A stretch of DNA of 64,000 bases from Streptomyces sp. T12 (GCF_028736035.1 NZ_CP117866.1:7626001-7690000); one strand, 5' to 3'; positions 34,519 through 43,219 are shown, counted from the stretch's first letter. The notes: generated by a model not told the origin, from the sequence alone. Numbers and translations: made by a program.

Positions 34519-37500
34519 ATGGATCTCGTGCCTGCACTGGAAGAACCGTTGAAGAAAGTGCTCGGCCCTCCCACCGCGAAGGTGATGGCCGAGCATCTCG
34601 GCCTGCACACCGTCGGCGACCTCCTGCACCACTACCCGCGCAGATACGAGGAGCGCGGCCAGCTCACCCACCTGGCCGACCTCCCCATGGACGAGCACGT
34701 GACGGTGGTCGCCATGGTCGCCGACGCCCGCCTGCACTCCTTCGCCTCCACCAAGGCCCCCCGGGGCAAGGGCCAGCGCCTCGAAGTCACGATCACGGAC
34801 GGCAGCGGCCGCCTCCAACTGGTCTTCTTCGGCAACGGCGTTCACAAGCCCCACAAGGAGCTCCTGCCGGGCACCCGCGCCATGTTCGCGGGCAAGGTCT
34901 CCGTCTTCAACCGCCGCCTGCAACTGGCCCATCCGGCGTACGAGTTGCTGCGCGGAGACTCGGAGGAGACGGTCGAGACCTGGGCCGGCGCCCTCATCCC
35001 GCTGTACCCGGCCACCGCCAAGCTGGAGTCCTGGAAGATCGGCAAAGCGATCCAGACGGTTCTTCCCCGTGCCCAGGAGGCCATCGACCCCCTCCCCGAC
35101 TCCCTCCGCGAGGGCCGCGGCCTGGTCTCCCTCCCGGAAGCCCTCCTGAAGATCCATCGCCCGCACACCAAGGCGGACATCGAGGACGCCCGCTCCCGCC
35201 TCAAGTGGGACGAGGCCTTCGTCCTCCAGGTGGCCCTCGCCCGTCGCCGTCACGCCGACGCCCAACTCCCGGCGGTGGCCCGCAAACCCAAGCCGGACGG
35301 CCTCCTCACGGCCTTCGACGACCGCCTCCCCTTCACCCTCACCGAGGGCCAGCAGAAGGTCTCGAAGGAGATCTTCGACGACCTCGCCACCGAACACCCG
35401 ATGCACCGGCTGCTCCAGGGAGAGGTCGGATCGGGCAAGGCGCAGCCCCTCGACTCGCTCGTGCTCACACCCTCCGGTTTCCGTCGGATGGGGGACATGA
35501 GCGTGGGGGACGAAGTCGTCGTGCCGAATGGGGAGATCGCGCTGATCGACGGCGTCTTCCCGCAGGGAGAACGCGATGTGTGGCGCTTGGTCCTCTGCGA
35601 CGGAAGTTCCGTGGAGTGCGACGACGAGCACCTCTGGATCGTCGGCACGAGGTGTGGGGGGCACCGGGGCCAGGCTCCCAAGATCATGACGACGCGGGAG
35701 ATCCGCCTCGACACGTTCAACGCAGACGGGTCCCCGAAGTGGTACATCCCAGCCGCAGCACCGGTCGATCTCGGAGGCGACTCGGGGCTGCCGCTGGACC
35801 CCTACCTGTTCGGCCTCCTCCTCGGGAACGGCTCATTCCGTCACCACCTCCGTCTGTCCACGAGCGACGACGAGATGCGCGATGCCGTGGCGGCCGCCGT
35901 GGCGCCGGAATGCCGTCTGGTGCCGGTAAAGGGTTCCCGCCGCGACTACACGATCCAGCTTTCCCAGCGTGCGGACGGAACCCGCAACCCAGTGATCCGG
36001 ACCCTGCGGGATCTGAACCTCTGGGGCGAGACGTCGCACGGCACATTCGTTCCCGACGCTTTCAAGAACACGTCGGTCAAGAACCGTCTCGCTCTGTTGC
36101 AAGGGCTCCTGGACACCGACGGCACGATCCATGAGGACGGTATGAGCCTGTCGCTCCGCACGGCCTCGCGCAGGCTTGCGGACGATGTCGCCTGGCTCGT
36201 GCGCTCGCTGGGAGGCCGTGCGCGCGTCCTGCCGAATCGAGCCGCGTTCCACGTGTCGGTTGCCTTGCCCGACGAGTACGCGCCGTTCCGACTGACCCGC
36301 AAGACCGAACGTGTCCGGCCCCGGCCCAAGTACGACAGCTTCCGGCGGGGAATCCGCGCGGTCGAATACGTGGGGCGAAAGCCGGCCCAGTGCATCAGCG
36401 TGGGTCACCCGAGCCGCGCATACATCACCGACAACTTCACGGTCACCCACAACACCATGGTGGCCCTGCGCGCCATGCTCGCCGTGGTCGACGCCGGCGG
36501 CCAGGCAGCCATGCTCGCGCCCACCGAGGTCCTGGCCCAGCAGCACCACCGCTCGATCGTCGAGATGATGGGCGAGCTGGCCGAGGGCGGAATGCTGGGC
36601 GGGGCCGATCAGGCCACCAAGGTGGTCCTGCTCACCGGCTCCATGGGCGCGGCCGCCCGCCGCCAGGCCCTGCTCGACCTGGTCACCGCGGACGCCGGGA
36701 TCGTGATCGGCACGCACGCGCTGATCGAGGACAAGGTGCAGTTCCACGACCTCGGCCTGGTCGTCGTCGACGAACAGCACCGCTTCGGCGTCGAACAGCG
36801 CGACGCCCTGCGCGGCAAGGGCAAACAGCCGCCCCACCTGCTCGTCATGACTGCCACACCCATCCCGCGCACCGTCGCCATGACCGTCTTCGGCGACCTG
36901 GAGACCTCGGTCCTCGACCAGCTCCCGGCCGGCCGCTCGCCGATCGCCAGCCATGTCGTCCCGGCCGCCGACAAGCCCCACTTCCTGGCCCGCGCCTGGC
37001 AGCGGGTGCGCGAGGAGGTGGAGAACGGCCATCAGGCGTACGTCGTCTGCCCGCGCATCGGCGACGAGGAGGACGACCCGAAGAAGAGCGGCAAGAAGAA
37101 GTCCCCCGAGGACGAGGCGGAGAAGCGCCCGCCGCTCGCCGTCCTGGAGGTGGCCGACCACCTCGCCAAGGGCCCCCTGCAGGGCCTCCGTGTCGAGGTT
37201 CTGCACGGCAGGATGCACCCCGACGACAAGGACGCCGTCATGCGCCGCTTCGCCGCCGGCGACACGGACGTCCTGGTCGCCACGACGGTCATCGAGGTCG
37301 GCGTGAACGTCCCCAACGCCACGGCGATGGTGATCATGGATGCCGACCGCTTCGGCGTCTCCCAGCTCCACCAGCTGCGCGGCCGCGTGGGCCGAGGCTC
37401 CGCCCCCGGCCTCTGCCTCCTGGTCACCGAGATGCCGGAGGCCAGCGCGGCCCGCCAGCGCCTGAACGCGGTCGCCTCCACCCTCGACGGCTTCGAACTC

Positions 37501-37740
37501 TCCCGCATCGACCTGGAACAGCGCCGCGAGGGCGACGTCCTGGGCCAGGCCCAGTCGGGCGCGCGTACCTCTTTGAGGGTCCTCGCTGTCATTGAGGACG
37601 AGGAGATCATCGCTGAGGCGAGGGACGAGGCGGCGGCGGTGGTTGCGGCCGATCCGGAGCTGACGGGCCTTCCTGGCCTGCGCACGGCCCTGGACGCCCT
37701 CGTGGACGAGGAGAGAGAGCAGTACCTGGAAAAGGGGTGA
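34519..37740 (+). CDS. recG: ATP-dependent DNA helicase RecG, interrupted by an intein
   Basis: Branch-migration helicase that rescues stalled forks and processes Holliday junctions. The precursor is 1073 residues; without the 338-residue intein the mature protein would be 735, normal for Streptomyces RecG. Host domains in order: wedge/OB domain (residues about 50-150, HHYPRRYEERG), helicase domain 1 with Walker A GEVGSGK + T, DEQH box (VVDEQHRFGVEQR), motif III MTATPIPRT, and domain 2 with ATTVIEVGVNVPNA and QLRGRVGRG. A charged insert (DEEDDPKKSGKKK) lies in domain 2. ATG at 34519 is taken; GTG at 34528 is equally good. The intein sits between Lys and Thr of Walker A, so unspliced protein should be inactive. 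rsmD follows. Confidence 0.95.
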   Translation: MDLVPALEEPLKKVLGPPTAKVMAEHLGLHTVGDLLHHYPRRYEERGQLTHLADLPMDEHVTVVAMVADARLHSFASTKAPRGKGQRLEVTITDGSGRLQLVFFGNGVHKPHKELLPGTRAMFAGKVSVFNRRLQLAHPAYELLRGDSEETVETWAGALIPLYPATAKLESWKIGKAIQTVLPRAQEAIDPLPDSLREGRGLVSLPEALLKIHRPHTKADIEDARSRLKWDEAFVLQVALARRRHADAQLPAVARKPKPDGLLTAFDDRLPFTLTEGQQKVSKEIFDDLATEHPMHRLLQGEVGSGKAQPLDSLVLTPSGFRRMGDMSVGDEVVVPNGEIALIDGVFPQGERDVWRLVLCDGSSVECDDEHLWIVGTRCGGHRGQAPKIMTTREIRLDTFNADGSPKWYIPAAAPVDLGGDSGLPLDPYLFGLLLGNGSFRHHLRLSTSDDEMRDAVAAAVAPECRLVPVKGSRRDYTIQLSQRADGTRNPVIRTLRDLNLWGETSHGTFVPDAFKNTSVKNRLALLQGLLDTDGTIHEDGMSLSLRTASRRLADDVAWLVRSLGGRARVLPNRAAFHVSVALPDEYAPFRLTRKTERVRPRPKYDSFRRGIRAVEYVGRKPAQCISVGHPSRAYITDNFTVTHNTMVALRAMLAVVDAGGQAAMLAPTEVLAQQHHRSIVEMMGELAEGGMLGGADQATKVVLLTGSMGAAARRQALLDLVTADAGIVIGTHALIEDKVQFHDLGLVVVDEQHRFGVEQRDALRGKGKQPPHLLVMTATPIPRTVAMTVFGDLETSVLDQLPAGRSPIASHVVPAADKPHFLARAWQRVREEVENGHQAYVVCPRIGDEEDDPKKSGKKKSPEDEAEKRPPLAVLEVADHLAKGPLQGLRVEVLHGRMHPDDKDAVMRRFAAGDTDVLVATTVIEVGVNVPNATAMVIMDADRFGVSQLHQLRGRVGRGSAPGLCLLVTEMPEASAARQRLNAVASTLDGFELSRIDLEQRREGDVLGQAQSGARTSLRVLAVIEDEEIIAEARDEAAAVVAADPELTGLPGLRTALDALVDEEREQYLEKG
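35440..36453 (+). mobile_element. Class 3 intein with LAGLIDADG endonuclease domain, inserted in recG Walker A
   Basis: A 338-codon in-frame insertion. It begins AQPLDSLVLTPSGFRRMGDM (block A; Ala1 is not a nucleophile) and ends TVTHN followed by host Thr (+1). Block B has CDDEHLWIV with His 64 and Trp 66; block F has AQCISVGHPSRAYITD with Cys 318; block G has Thr 336 before His 337-Asn 338. Trp-Cys-Thr at these positions defines class 3 inteins, which splice through the block F Cys without an N-terminal Cys/Ser. Endonuclease motifs are LFGLLLGNGSF (Asn 130 replaces the usual catalytic Asp) and LLQGLLDTDGTI (Asp kept). Sampled 60-base lines in it are about 63-65% G+C by hand count, against 70-78% for two flanking recG lines. 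Confidence 0.95.
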
Positions 37741-37749
37741 GGAATGCCA

Positions 37750-37810
37750 ACCCAGGGGCGCGGGGAACTGCGCGACCAGCCACACTGATACCTGAAGCCG
37801 CCCACAACCA
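37750..37810 (+). repeat. Streptomyces interspersed intergenic repeat (GGGGCGCGGGGAACTGCGCG type)
   Basis: The recG-rsmD gap contains AGGGGCGCGGGGAACTGCG followed by CGACCAGCCACAC. From memory this is a palindrome-bearing sequence found in many copies between genes in Streptomyces chromosomes, usually followed by a Cys/His-poor CCGCAGCCGCCCACC-like tail, echoed here by GAAGCCGCCCACAACC. Its role is unknown; it may act as a terminator or RNA structure. Confidence 0.6.
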
Positions 37811-37820
37811 AGGACCGAAG

Positions 37821-38408
37821 ATGACCCGCGTGATCGCCGGCGCAGCCGGCGGACGTCGCCTCGCCGTCCCCCCAGGCACCGGCACCCGCCCCACCTCCGA
37901 CCGCGCGCGCGAAGGTCTCTTCTCCACTTGGCAGTCCCTCCTGGGCGGCCCCCTGGAAGGCGAACGCGTCCTCGACCTCTACGCCGGATCAGGCGCAGTC
38001 GGCCTGGAGGCACTCTCCCGCGGCGCCGGCCACACCCTCCTCGTCGAGGCCGACGCCAGAGCCGCCCGCGTCGTCCGCGAGAACGTGAAGAATCTCGGCC
38101 TCCCCGGCGCCGAGGTGAGGTCGGGCAAAGCCGAACAGATCATCCAGACCCCGGCGCCGACCGAGCCGTACGACATCGTCTTCCTCGACCCCCCGTACGC
38201 CGTCACGGACGACGATCTTCGCGAGATTCTCCTCACACTCCGCTCAAGGGGCTGGCTCGCGCCGGAGGCTCTCGTCACCGTGGAGCGCAGCACCAGAGGC
38301 GGAGAATTCCGGTGGCCGGGCGGCTTTGAAGCGCTCCGGGCCCGTCGTTACGGCGAGGGAACGTTTTGGTACGGTCGCGCCGCCTCTACGTGCGAAGACG
38401 CACGATGA
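37821..38408 (+). CDS. rsmD: 16S rRNA (guanine(966)-N(2))-methyltransferase
   Basis: SAM-dependent methyltransferase of 195 residues that modifies G966 of 16S rRNA. MTRVIAGAAGGRRLAVP opens the protein, RPTSDRAREGLFSTW is the family signature, DLYAGSGAVGLEALSRGA near 55 binds SAM, and DIVFLDPPYA near 120 is the (D/N)PPY catalytic motif. ATG at 37821 has AAGGAC nine bases upstream and is preferred over an in-frame ATG at 37737 that lies in the interspersed repeat. The stop is 26 bases before the favoured coaD start. Confidence 0.94.
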   Translation: MTRVIAGAAGGRRLAVPPGTGTRPTSDRAREGLFSTWQSLLGGPLEGERVLDLYAGSGAVGLEALSRGAGHTLLVEADARAARVVRENVKNLGLPGAEVRSGKAEQIIQTPAPTEPYDIVFLDPPYAVTDDDLREILLTLRSRGWLAPEALVTVERSTRGGEFRWPGGFEALRARRYGEGTFWYGRAASTCEDAR

Positions 38409-38434
38409 CCGGACCGGAGAGCGAGGGATCACAA

Positions 38435-38914
38435 GTGCGCCGCGCCGTCTGTCCCGGGTCGTTCGACCCGATCACCAACGGACATCTCGACATCATTTCC
38501 CGAGCCTCCAGGCTGTACGACGAGGTCTACGTCGCAGTCATGATCAACAAGGCCAAGAAGGGCCTGTTCGAGGTCGACGAACGGCTCGACCTGATCCGCC
38601 AGGTCACGGCCGAGTACGGGAACGTGCGGGTCGAGGCCTTCCACGGCCTCCTGGTCGACTTCTGCAAGCAGCGCGACATCCCCGCCATCGTCAAGGGCCT
38701 GCGCGCGGTCAGCGACTTCGACTACGAACTGCAGATGGCCCAGATGAACAACGGCCTGTCCGGCGTCGAGACGCTCTTCGTGCCGACCAACCCGACCTAC
38801 AGCTTCCTCTCCTCCTCGCTCGTCAAGGAAGTCGCCACCTGGGGCGGAGACGTCTCCCACCTGGTGCCCCCGGTGGTCCTCGAAGCCCTGAACAAGCGCC
38901 TGCGCAGGGACTGA
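38435..38914 (+). CDS. coaD: Phosphopantetheine adenylyltransferase
   Basis: Adenylates 4'-phosphopantetheine in coenzyme A synthesis. The GTG start at 38435 (MRRAVCPGSFDPITNGH) gives 159 residues, the length of E. coli CoaD, and has GAGGGA seven bases upstream; an ATG at 38405 overlapping the rsmD stop would add ten residues. The nucleotidyltransferase motif TNGHLDII is at residue 13, and VPTNPTYSFLSSSLVKEVA near 117 is the second conserved block (ISSTMV-like). The rsmD-coaD pairing is common in bacteria. Confidence 0.95.
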   Translation: MRRAVCPGSFDPITNGHLDIISRASRLYDEVYVAVMINKAKKGLFEVDERLDLIRQVTAEYGNVRVEAFHGLLVDFCKQRDIPAIVKGLRAVSDFDYELQMAQMNNGLSGVETLFVPTNPTYSFLSSSLVKEVATWGGDVSHLVPPVVLEALNKRLRRD

Positions 38915-38972
38915 TGGGGCTACAGTCGTCCCGTCCGTCTCCATCACAGCTGTAGAGAGTGGCGAGCACACG

Positions 38973-40052
38973 GTGGACGTACAGAAGAAGCTCGACGAGA
39001 TCGTCGCGGCCGTCTCGGGTGCCCGGTCGATGCCCATGTCGGCCTCGTGCGTGGTCAACCGAGCCGATCTGCTCTCGATGCTCGAAGAGGTTCGCGAGGC
39101 CCTGCCCGGCTCCCTCGCCCAGGCCCGGGAGCTGATCGGCGACCGCGAACAGATGGTCGAGCAGGCCCGTCAGGAGGCCGAGCGGATCATCCACTCCGCG
39201 CACGCCGAGCGCGGCTCCCTGATCTCCGACACCGAGGTCGCCCGCCGCTCCCAGGCCGAGGCCGACCGCATCCTCGCCGAGGCCCGCAAGGAGGCCGAGG
39301 ACATCCGCGCGGAGGCCGACGACTACGTCGACTCCAAGCTCGCCAACTTCGAGGTCGTCCTCACCAAGACCCTCGGCTCCGTCGGCCGCGGCCGCGAGAA
39401 GCTCCTCGGCACCGGCCCCGGCACCGACGAGCAGGGCTACGAGGACGAGGACGCCCCCGAGCGCAGCCATGACCCCGAGACCCTGCGCCGCACCGCCGAC
39501 GAGTACGTCGACGTCAAGCTCGGCGCCTTCGAGGCGGTCCTGGCCAAGACCCTGGAGGCCGTCGGCCGCGGCCGCCAGAAGCTGCACGGCCGTATCGCCA
39601 CGGACGACCTCGGCGCCCTCGCCGACGACATGAGTACGGTCCAGCACTCCAGCGACGCCGACTACCTGGCCGACCTCGCCGCCCTCGCGGAGCAGGACGC
39701 CTCGTCGGCCCCCGCCGAGCAGCCCGCCCAGCAACAGCAGCAGTACGACCAGCAGGCGGCCGTGCAGCCGGCGTACGGCTACCAGCAGCAGAGCGCGGAT
39801 CCGTACGGCGGCTACCAGCAGGGCTACGGCGGCCAGCAGGACCCGTACGGCTACCAGCAGGCCGACCCCTACGCCTACCAGGGCTACGCCCCGCAGCAGG
39901 CCGCCTACGACCCGAACCAGGCTCAGCAGCAGGCCGCGCAGCAGCCCTCGCAGGGCAACCAGGGCTATGCCCTCGACGAGACCAGCCTCTTCGACACCAG
40001 CATGATCAGTGCGGAGCAGTTGCGGGCCTACGAACAGGGGCGAGGCCAGTAA
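38973..40052 (+). CDS. DivIVA/F0F1-b-like coiled-coil protein with Gln/Tyr-rich tail
   Basis: A 359-residue cytoplasmic protein probably involved in polar growth or cell division, by similarity to DivIVA-like proteins annotated near coaD in Streptomyces. Residues 1-120 are coiled coil (QARQEAERIIHSAHAERG, ADRILAEARKEAEDIRAE). A 33-residue unit occurs twice: EADDYVDSKLANFEVVLTKTLG near 108 and TADEYVDVKLGAFEAVLAKTLE near 175, each ending VGRGR-KL. The last 130 residues are low-complexity, rich in Gln, Tyr, Gly and Pro (DPYGGYQQGYGG), prion-like. GTG at 38973 follows GAGAGTGGCGAGC. Function is inferred only from architecture. Confidence 0.8.
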   Translation: MDVQKKLDEIVAAVSGARSMPMSASCVVNRADLLSMLEEVREALPGSLAQARELIGDREQMVEQARQEAERIIHSAHAERGSLISDTEVARRSQAEADRILAEARKEAEDIRAEADDYVDSKLANFEVVLTKTLGSVGRGREKLLGTGPGTDEQGYEDEDAPERSHDPETLRRTADEYVDVKLGAFEAVLAKTLEAVGRGRQKLHGRIATDDLGALADDMSTVQHSSDADYLADLAALAEQDASSAPAEQPAQQQQQYDQQAAVQPAYGYQQQSADPYGGYQQGYGGQQDPYGYQQADPYAYQGYAPQQAAYDPNQAQQQAAQQPSQGNQGYALDETSLFDTSMISAEQLRAYEQGRGQ

Positions 40053-40189
40053 GAGGCCACCGGATTGGGCCGTGAGCGAAAGGTCCAGTATCCTAGCTCT
40101 TCGGTCGCGCGTACGTCCGCGATCAACGCTGCCCGGGATCACCGCAGGGCAGCAACCCTCTGAGCTCGTAGATCGAAAGCAGGAATGGC

Positions 40190-40834
40190 GTGACAGCCCG
40201 CCTCGACCACCGCAACCCTCTCGTGTTCGACACGCACGAGCTGGGCCGGCGGCCCGGTGCGCTGCAGCGCCTGACCCGCACGGTCGACGCTCCCAAGGAC
40301 TTCGGTATCCAGGGGGTCATCGGAGTGCCGGAAGGCGCCCCGGTGGAGCTTGAGCTCCGACTCGAGTCGGTCATGGAAGGTGTGCTTGTCACAGGCACCG
40401 GCCGTGCACAGGCCGAGGGGGAGTGCGTAAGGTGTCTGGAGCCGCTTCAGCTGGACGTCGAAGCGGACTTCCAGGAGATGTTCTCGTACCCTGACGCCGA
40501 CGATCGGGGCCGTCACCACCACGGTGCGGAACCCGGCGACGACGCCGAGGACGACGAGGACAGGCTCTTTCTCGAGGACGGCCTGTTCGACCTCGAATCC
40601 GTGCTGCGCGATGCGGTGGTGCTCGCACTGCCGATGCAGCCGGTGTGCCAGGAAGACTGCCCGGGACTGTGCGCCGAGTGCGGCGCACGCCTCGCGGACG
40701 ACCCGGACCACCACCATGACGCCGTCGACATCCGTTGGGCGGCACTGCAGGGACTCGCCGGTTCACTCGAAGACGGCGAGAAGGACGAGATGAGCGGCGC
40801 CGAACCGGGCGTCGACGAGAAGCAGGAGAAGTAG
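40190..40834 (+). CDS. DUF177 (YceD-like) protein
   Basis: A 214-residue protein of the DUF177 family, which is almost always encoded just before rpmF and is linked to 23S rRNA metabolism or L32 function. Motifs: [13 protein letters not shown] near residue 13, [20 protein letters not shown] near 75, [19 protein letters not shown] near 145 with four Cys that may bind a metal. The middle has an acidic His/Asp-rich insert and the C-terminus is acidic. GTG at 40190 is preceded by AAGCAGGAA. rpmF and rnc follow in a tight operon. Confidence 0.9.
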   Translation: MTARLDHRNPLVFDTHELGRRPGALQRLTRTVDAPKDFGIQGVIGVPEGAPVELELRLESVMEGVLVTGTGRAQAEGECVRCLEPLQLDVEADFQEMFSYPDADDRGRHHHGAEPGDDAEDDEDRLFLEDGLFDLESVLRDAVVLALPMQPVCQEDCPGLCAECGARLADDPDHHHDAVDIRWAALQGLAGSLEDGEKDEMSGAEPGVDEKQEK

Positions 40835-40836
40835 CC

Positions 40837-41010
40837 GTGGCTGTTCCGAAGCGGAAGATGTCGCGCAGCAACACGCGCCACCGCCGGTCGCAGTGGAAGG
40901 CTGCGGTCCCCACCCTGGTTGCGTGCGAGCGCTGCCACGAGCCCAAGCAGCAGCACATCGCGTGCCCGTCTTGCGGCACCTACAACAAGCGCCAGGTCCT
41001 CGAGGTCTGA
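40837..41010 (+). CDS. rpmF: 50S ribosomal protein L32
   Basis: Ribosomal protein of 57 residues: [20 protein letters not shown] at the start, then two CxxC pairs (CERCHE, CPSCGTY) that bind zinc. GTG at 40837 lies two bases after the DUF177 stop, with AGGAGAAG within the upstream coding end. The DUF177-rpmF-rnc order is conserved in actinobacteria. Confidence 0.97.
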   Translation: MAVPKRKMSRSNTRHRRSQWKAAVPTLVACERCHEPKQQHIACPSCGTYNKRQVLEV

Positions 41011-41017
41011 GCGGCTG

Positions 41018-41830
41018 GTGAGAGGCACTGTGTCCACGCCGAAGAAGAACGCAGCGGACAACACAGCCTCGTCCCACACGCTGTTGGAAGGGCGGCTCGG
41101 GTACAAGCTCGAGTCCGCCCTTCTGGTGCGTGCGCTGACCCACCGCTCCTACGCATACGAGAACGGCGGTCTGCCCACCAACGAGCGCCTGGAGTTCCTC
41201 GGGGACTCCGTCCTCGGCCTCGTGGTCACGGACACGCTGTACCGCACCCACCCCGACCTGCCCGAAGGCCAGCTGGCCAAGTTGCGGGCCGCGGTGGTCA
41301 ACTCGCGTGCGCTGGCGGAGGTCGGCCGTGGGCTCGACCTGGGCTCCTTCATCCGGCTCGGCCGCGGTGAAGAGGGCACGGGCGGCCGGGACAAGGCGTC
41401 CATCCTTGCCGACACCCTGGAAGCGGTGATCGGCGCGGTCTATCTCGACCAGGGCCTGGACTCGGCGGCGGAGCTCGTGCACCGCCTGTTCGACCCCCTG
41501 ATCGAGAAGTCCTCGAACCTCGGAGCCGGCCTGGACTGGAAGACGTCCCTCCAGGAGCTCACCGCGACCGAAGGCCTCGGAGTCCCCGAGTACCTGGTCA
41601 CGGAGACCGGCCCCGACCACGAGAAGATCTTCACTGCTGCCGCCCGCGTCGGAGGCGTCTCGTACGGCACCGGCACCGGCCGCAGCAAGAAGGAGGCGGA
41701 GCAGCAAGCCGCGGAATCCGCGTGGCGGTCCATCAAGGCCGCAGCGGACGAGCGCGCCAAGCAGGCGAAGGCGGCAGCAGAGGCCGCCGAGCCCGACGCC
41801 GACGCCGACGCGTCGTCGGCGTCCGCCTGA
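41018..41830 (+). CDS. rnc: Ribonuclease III
   Basis: Double-strand-specific endoribonuclease. In S. coelicolor the same gene is absB, a global regulator of antibiotic production through mRNA cleavage. The nuclease domain holds the signature [18 protein letters not shown] near residue 55 and [15 protein letters not shown] near 130 (metal-binding acidic residues); the double-stranded RNA-binding domain is at residues 175-250 ([32 protein letters not shown]). The C-terminus has an Ala/Asp tail. GTG at 41018 starts [13 protein letters not shown] at 41030 is an alternative. It follows rpmF after seven bases. Confidence 0.96.
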   Translation: MRGTVSTPKKNAADNTASSHTLLEGRLGYKLESALLVRALTHRSYAYENGGLPTNERLEFLGDSVLGLVVTDTLYRTHPDLPEGQLAKLRAAVVNSRALAEVGRGLDLGSFIRLGRGEEGTGGRDKASILADTLEAVIGAVYLDQGLDSAAELVHRLFDPLIEKSSNLGAGLDWKTSLQELTATEGLGVPEYLVTETGPDHEKIFTAAARVGGVSYGTGTGRSKKEAEQQAAESAWRSIKAAADERAKQAKAAAEAAEPDADADASSASA

Positions 41831-41924
41831 CCGAACAGCGCGATCCGAGCGCCCGTGCCCGCCCAGGGCCGGGCGCTCGGCTCATATCCTCAGTCGTAGG
41901 AACACGGGGGAGTACGGGGGAGCC

Positions 41925-42785
41925 ATGCCCGAGTTGCCCGAGGTCGAAGTGGTCCGGCGCGGTCTGGAGCGGTGGGTCGCCCATCGCACCGTCGCCGATG
42001 CCGAGGTCCTGCACCCGCGTGCCGTACGGCGGCACATCGCCGGTGCGGACGACTTCGCGCACCGTCTCAAGGGGCACCGCATCGGCATGCCGAGCCGTCG
42101 CGGCAAGTACCTGTGGCTGCCGCTGGAGGACACGGAGCAGTCGATCCTGGCCCACCTCGGGATGAGCGGCCAGCTGCTGGTGCAGCCGCAGGGCGCGCCC
42201 GACGAGAAGCACCTCAGGATCCGTGTGCGGTTCGCGGACGCCCTCGCCACCGAACTCCGGTTCGTCGACCAACGCACCTTCGGCGGCCTGTCGTTGCACG
42301 ACAACACCCCTGACGGCCTGCCCGACGTCATCGCGCACATCGCCCGCGACCCCCTCGACCCGCTCTTCGACGACGAGGCCTTCCACCAGGCCCTGCGCCG
42401 CAAGCGCACGACGATCAAACGGGCCCTGCTCGACCAGTCGTTGATCAGCGGCGTCGGCAACATCTACGCGGACGAGGCCCTTTGGCGCGCCCGCCTGCAC
42501 TACGACCGCCCGACCGCGACCTTCACCCGCCCGCGCTCCCTCGAACTCCTGGGTCACGTAAGGGACGTCATGAACGCCGCCCTCGCGGTGGGCGGCACGA
42601 GCTTCGACAGCCTGTACGTCAATGTCAACGGCGAGTCGGGCTACTTCGACCGGTCGCTGGATGCGTACGGCCGTGAAGGGCTGCCGTGCAAGCGGTGCGG
42701 TACGCCGATGCGCCGACGGCCCTGGATGAACCGGTCCAGCTACTTCTGCCCGAAGTGTCAGAGGGCGCCGCGCGTCTCGTCGTAA
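41925..42785 (+). CDS. mutM: Formamidopyrimidine-DNA glycosylase
   Basis: Bifunctional glycosylase/AP lyase that removes 8-oxoguanine. 286 residues. The N-terminal catalytic Pro follows the start Met ([17 protein letters not shown]), Lys in RRGKYLW near 60, the helix-two-turn-helix [20 protein letters not shown] near 168, and the C-terminal zinc finger [27 protein letters not shown] at 41925 follows GGGGGAGCC. The 3' end overlaps the converging HxlR gene by 28 bases. Together with rnc it forms the usual actinobacterial DUF177-rpmF-rnc-mutM run. Confidence 0.97.
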   Translation: MPELPEVEVVRRGLERWVAHRTVADAEVLHPRAVRRHIAGADDFAHRLKGHRIGMPSRRGKYLWLPLEDTEQSILAHLGMSGQLLVQPQGAPDEKHLRIRVRFADALATELRFVDQRTFGGLSLHDNTPDGLPDVIAHIARDPLDPLFDDEAFHQALRRKRTTIKRALLDQSLISGVGNIYADEALWRARLHYDRPTATFTRPRSLELLGHVRDVMNAALAVGGTSFDSLYVNVNGESGYFDRSLDAYGREGLPCKRCGTPMRRRPWMNRSSYFCPKCQRAPRVSS

Positions 42786-43159
42786 TGCCGGCGTGCTTCG
42801 AGCACGTCGTCCATCTGCCCCTCCACGAAGTGGATGAGGGTCAGCAGCCGCTCGGCGATCCCGCGCCCCAGCGCTGTCAGCTCGTAGTCGACCCGCGGCG
42901 GATTGGTCGGCTGGGCCTCGCGGTGCACCAGGCCGTCGCGCTCCAGGGCGTGCAGCGTCTGGGACAGCATCTTCTCGCTGACGCCGTCGACGCGGCGGCG
43001 CAGTTCGTTGAAGCGCAGCGAGCCCTCGTACAGGGCGCCGAGGGTGAGTCCGCCCCAGCGGCCCGTGACGTGCTCCAGCGTGCCGCGCGAGGGACAGGCC
43101 TTGGCGAACACGTCGTACGGGAGGTTCTGCGCCTCCGTGGGCTCCTGCATGGTGTCCAT
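42758..43159 (-). CDS. HxlR-family transcriptional regulator
   Basis: A 133-residue winged-helix regulator. [20 protein letters not shown] carries the HxlR start motif (Cys then the recognition-helix region [22 protein letters not shown]), and [16 protein letters not shown] is the wing. HxlR proteins often sense reactive species through a Cys near position 20, and one is present here. ATG at 43159 was used; another at 43150 is possible. It is divergent from the remains of a quinone oxidoreductase gene, its probable former target, and a 9-bp inverted repeat lies between. Confidence 0.88.
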   Translation of the reverse strand: MDTMQEPTEAQNLPYDVFAKACPSRGTLEHVTGRWGGLTLGALYEGSLRFNELRRRVDGVSEKMLSQTLHALERDGLVHREAQPTNPPRVDYELTALGRGIAERLLTLIHFVEGQMDDVLEARRHYDETRGAL

Positions 43160-43181
43160 GCCTCAAGCGTACTCGAATGCA

Positions 43182-43219
43182 GCGCTAACTCGCAGGTTGC
43201 ACTAACCAAAAGTTAGCGC
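43182..43219. promoter_or_regulatory. Candidate HxlR operator
   Basis: Perfect 9-bp arms GCGCTAACT and AGTTAGCGC, 20 bases apart, with a nested CTAAC-N5-GTTAG. The site lies 23 bases upstream of the HxlR start and directly at the 5' end of the oxidoreductase remnant. Confidence 0.55.

Noticed and set aside
34404..36134. Plus-strand frame of 576 codons overlapping recG in another frame
   Set aside because: Arg/Pro/Gly-rich shadow sequence with no domain; the recG frame is intact.
35440..36453. Interpretation of the recG insertion as a group I/II intron or a lineage-specific domain
   Set aside because: It is in frame, lies within the P-loop, and has all intein splicing blocks with terminal His-Asn; an intron would not keep the frame, and a domain insert at this site would destroy ATP binding.
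35833..38013. Minus-strand frame of over 700 codons opposite recG and rsmD
   Set aside because: Antisense shadow with Val/Gly/Ala bias; no motif.
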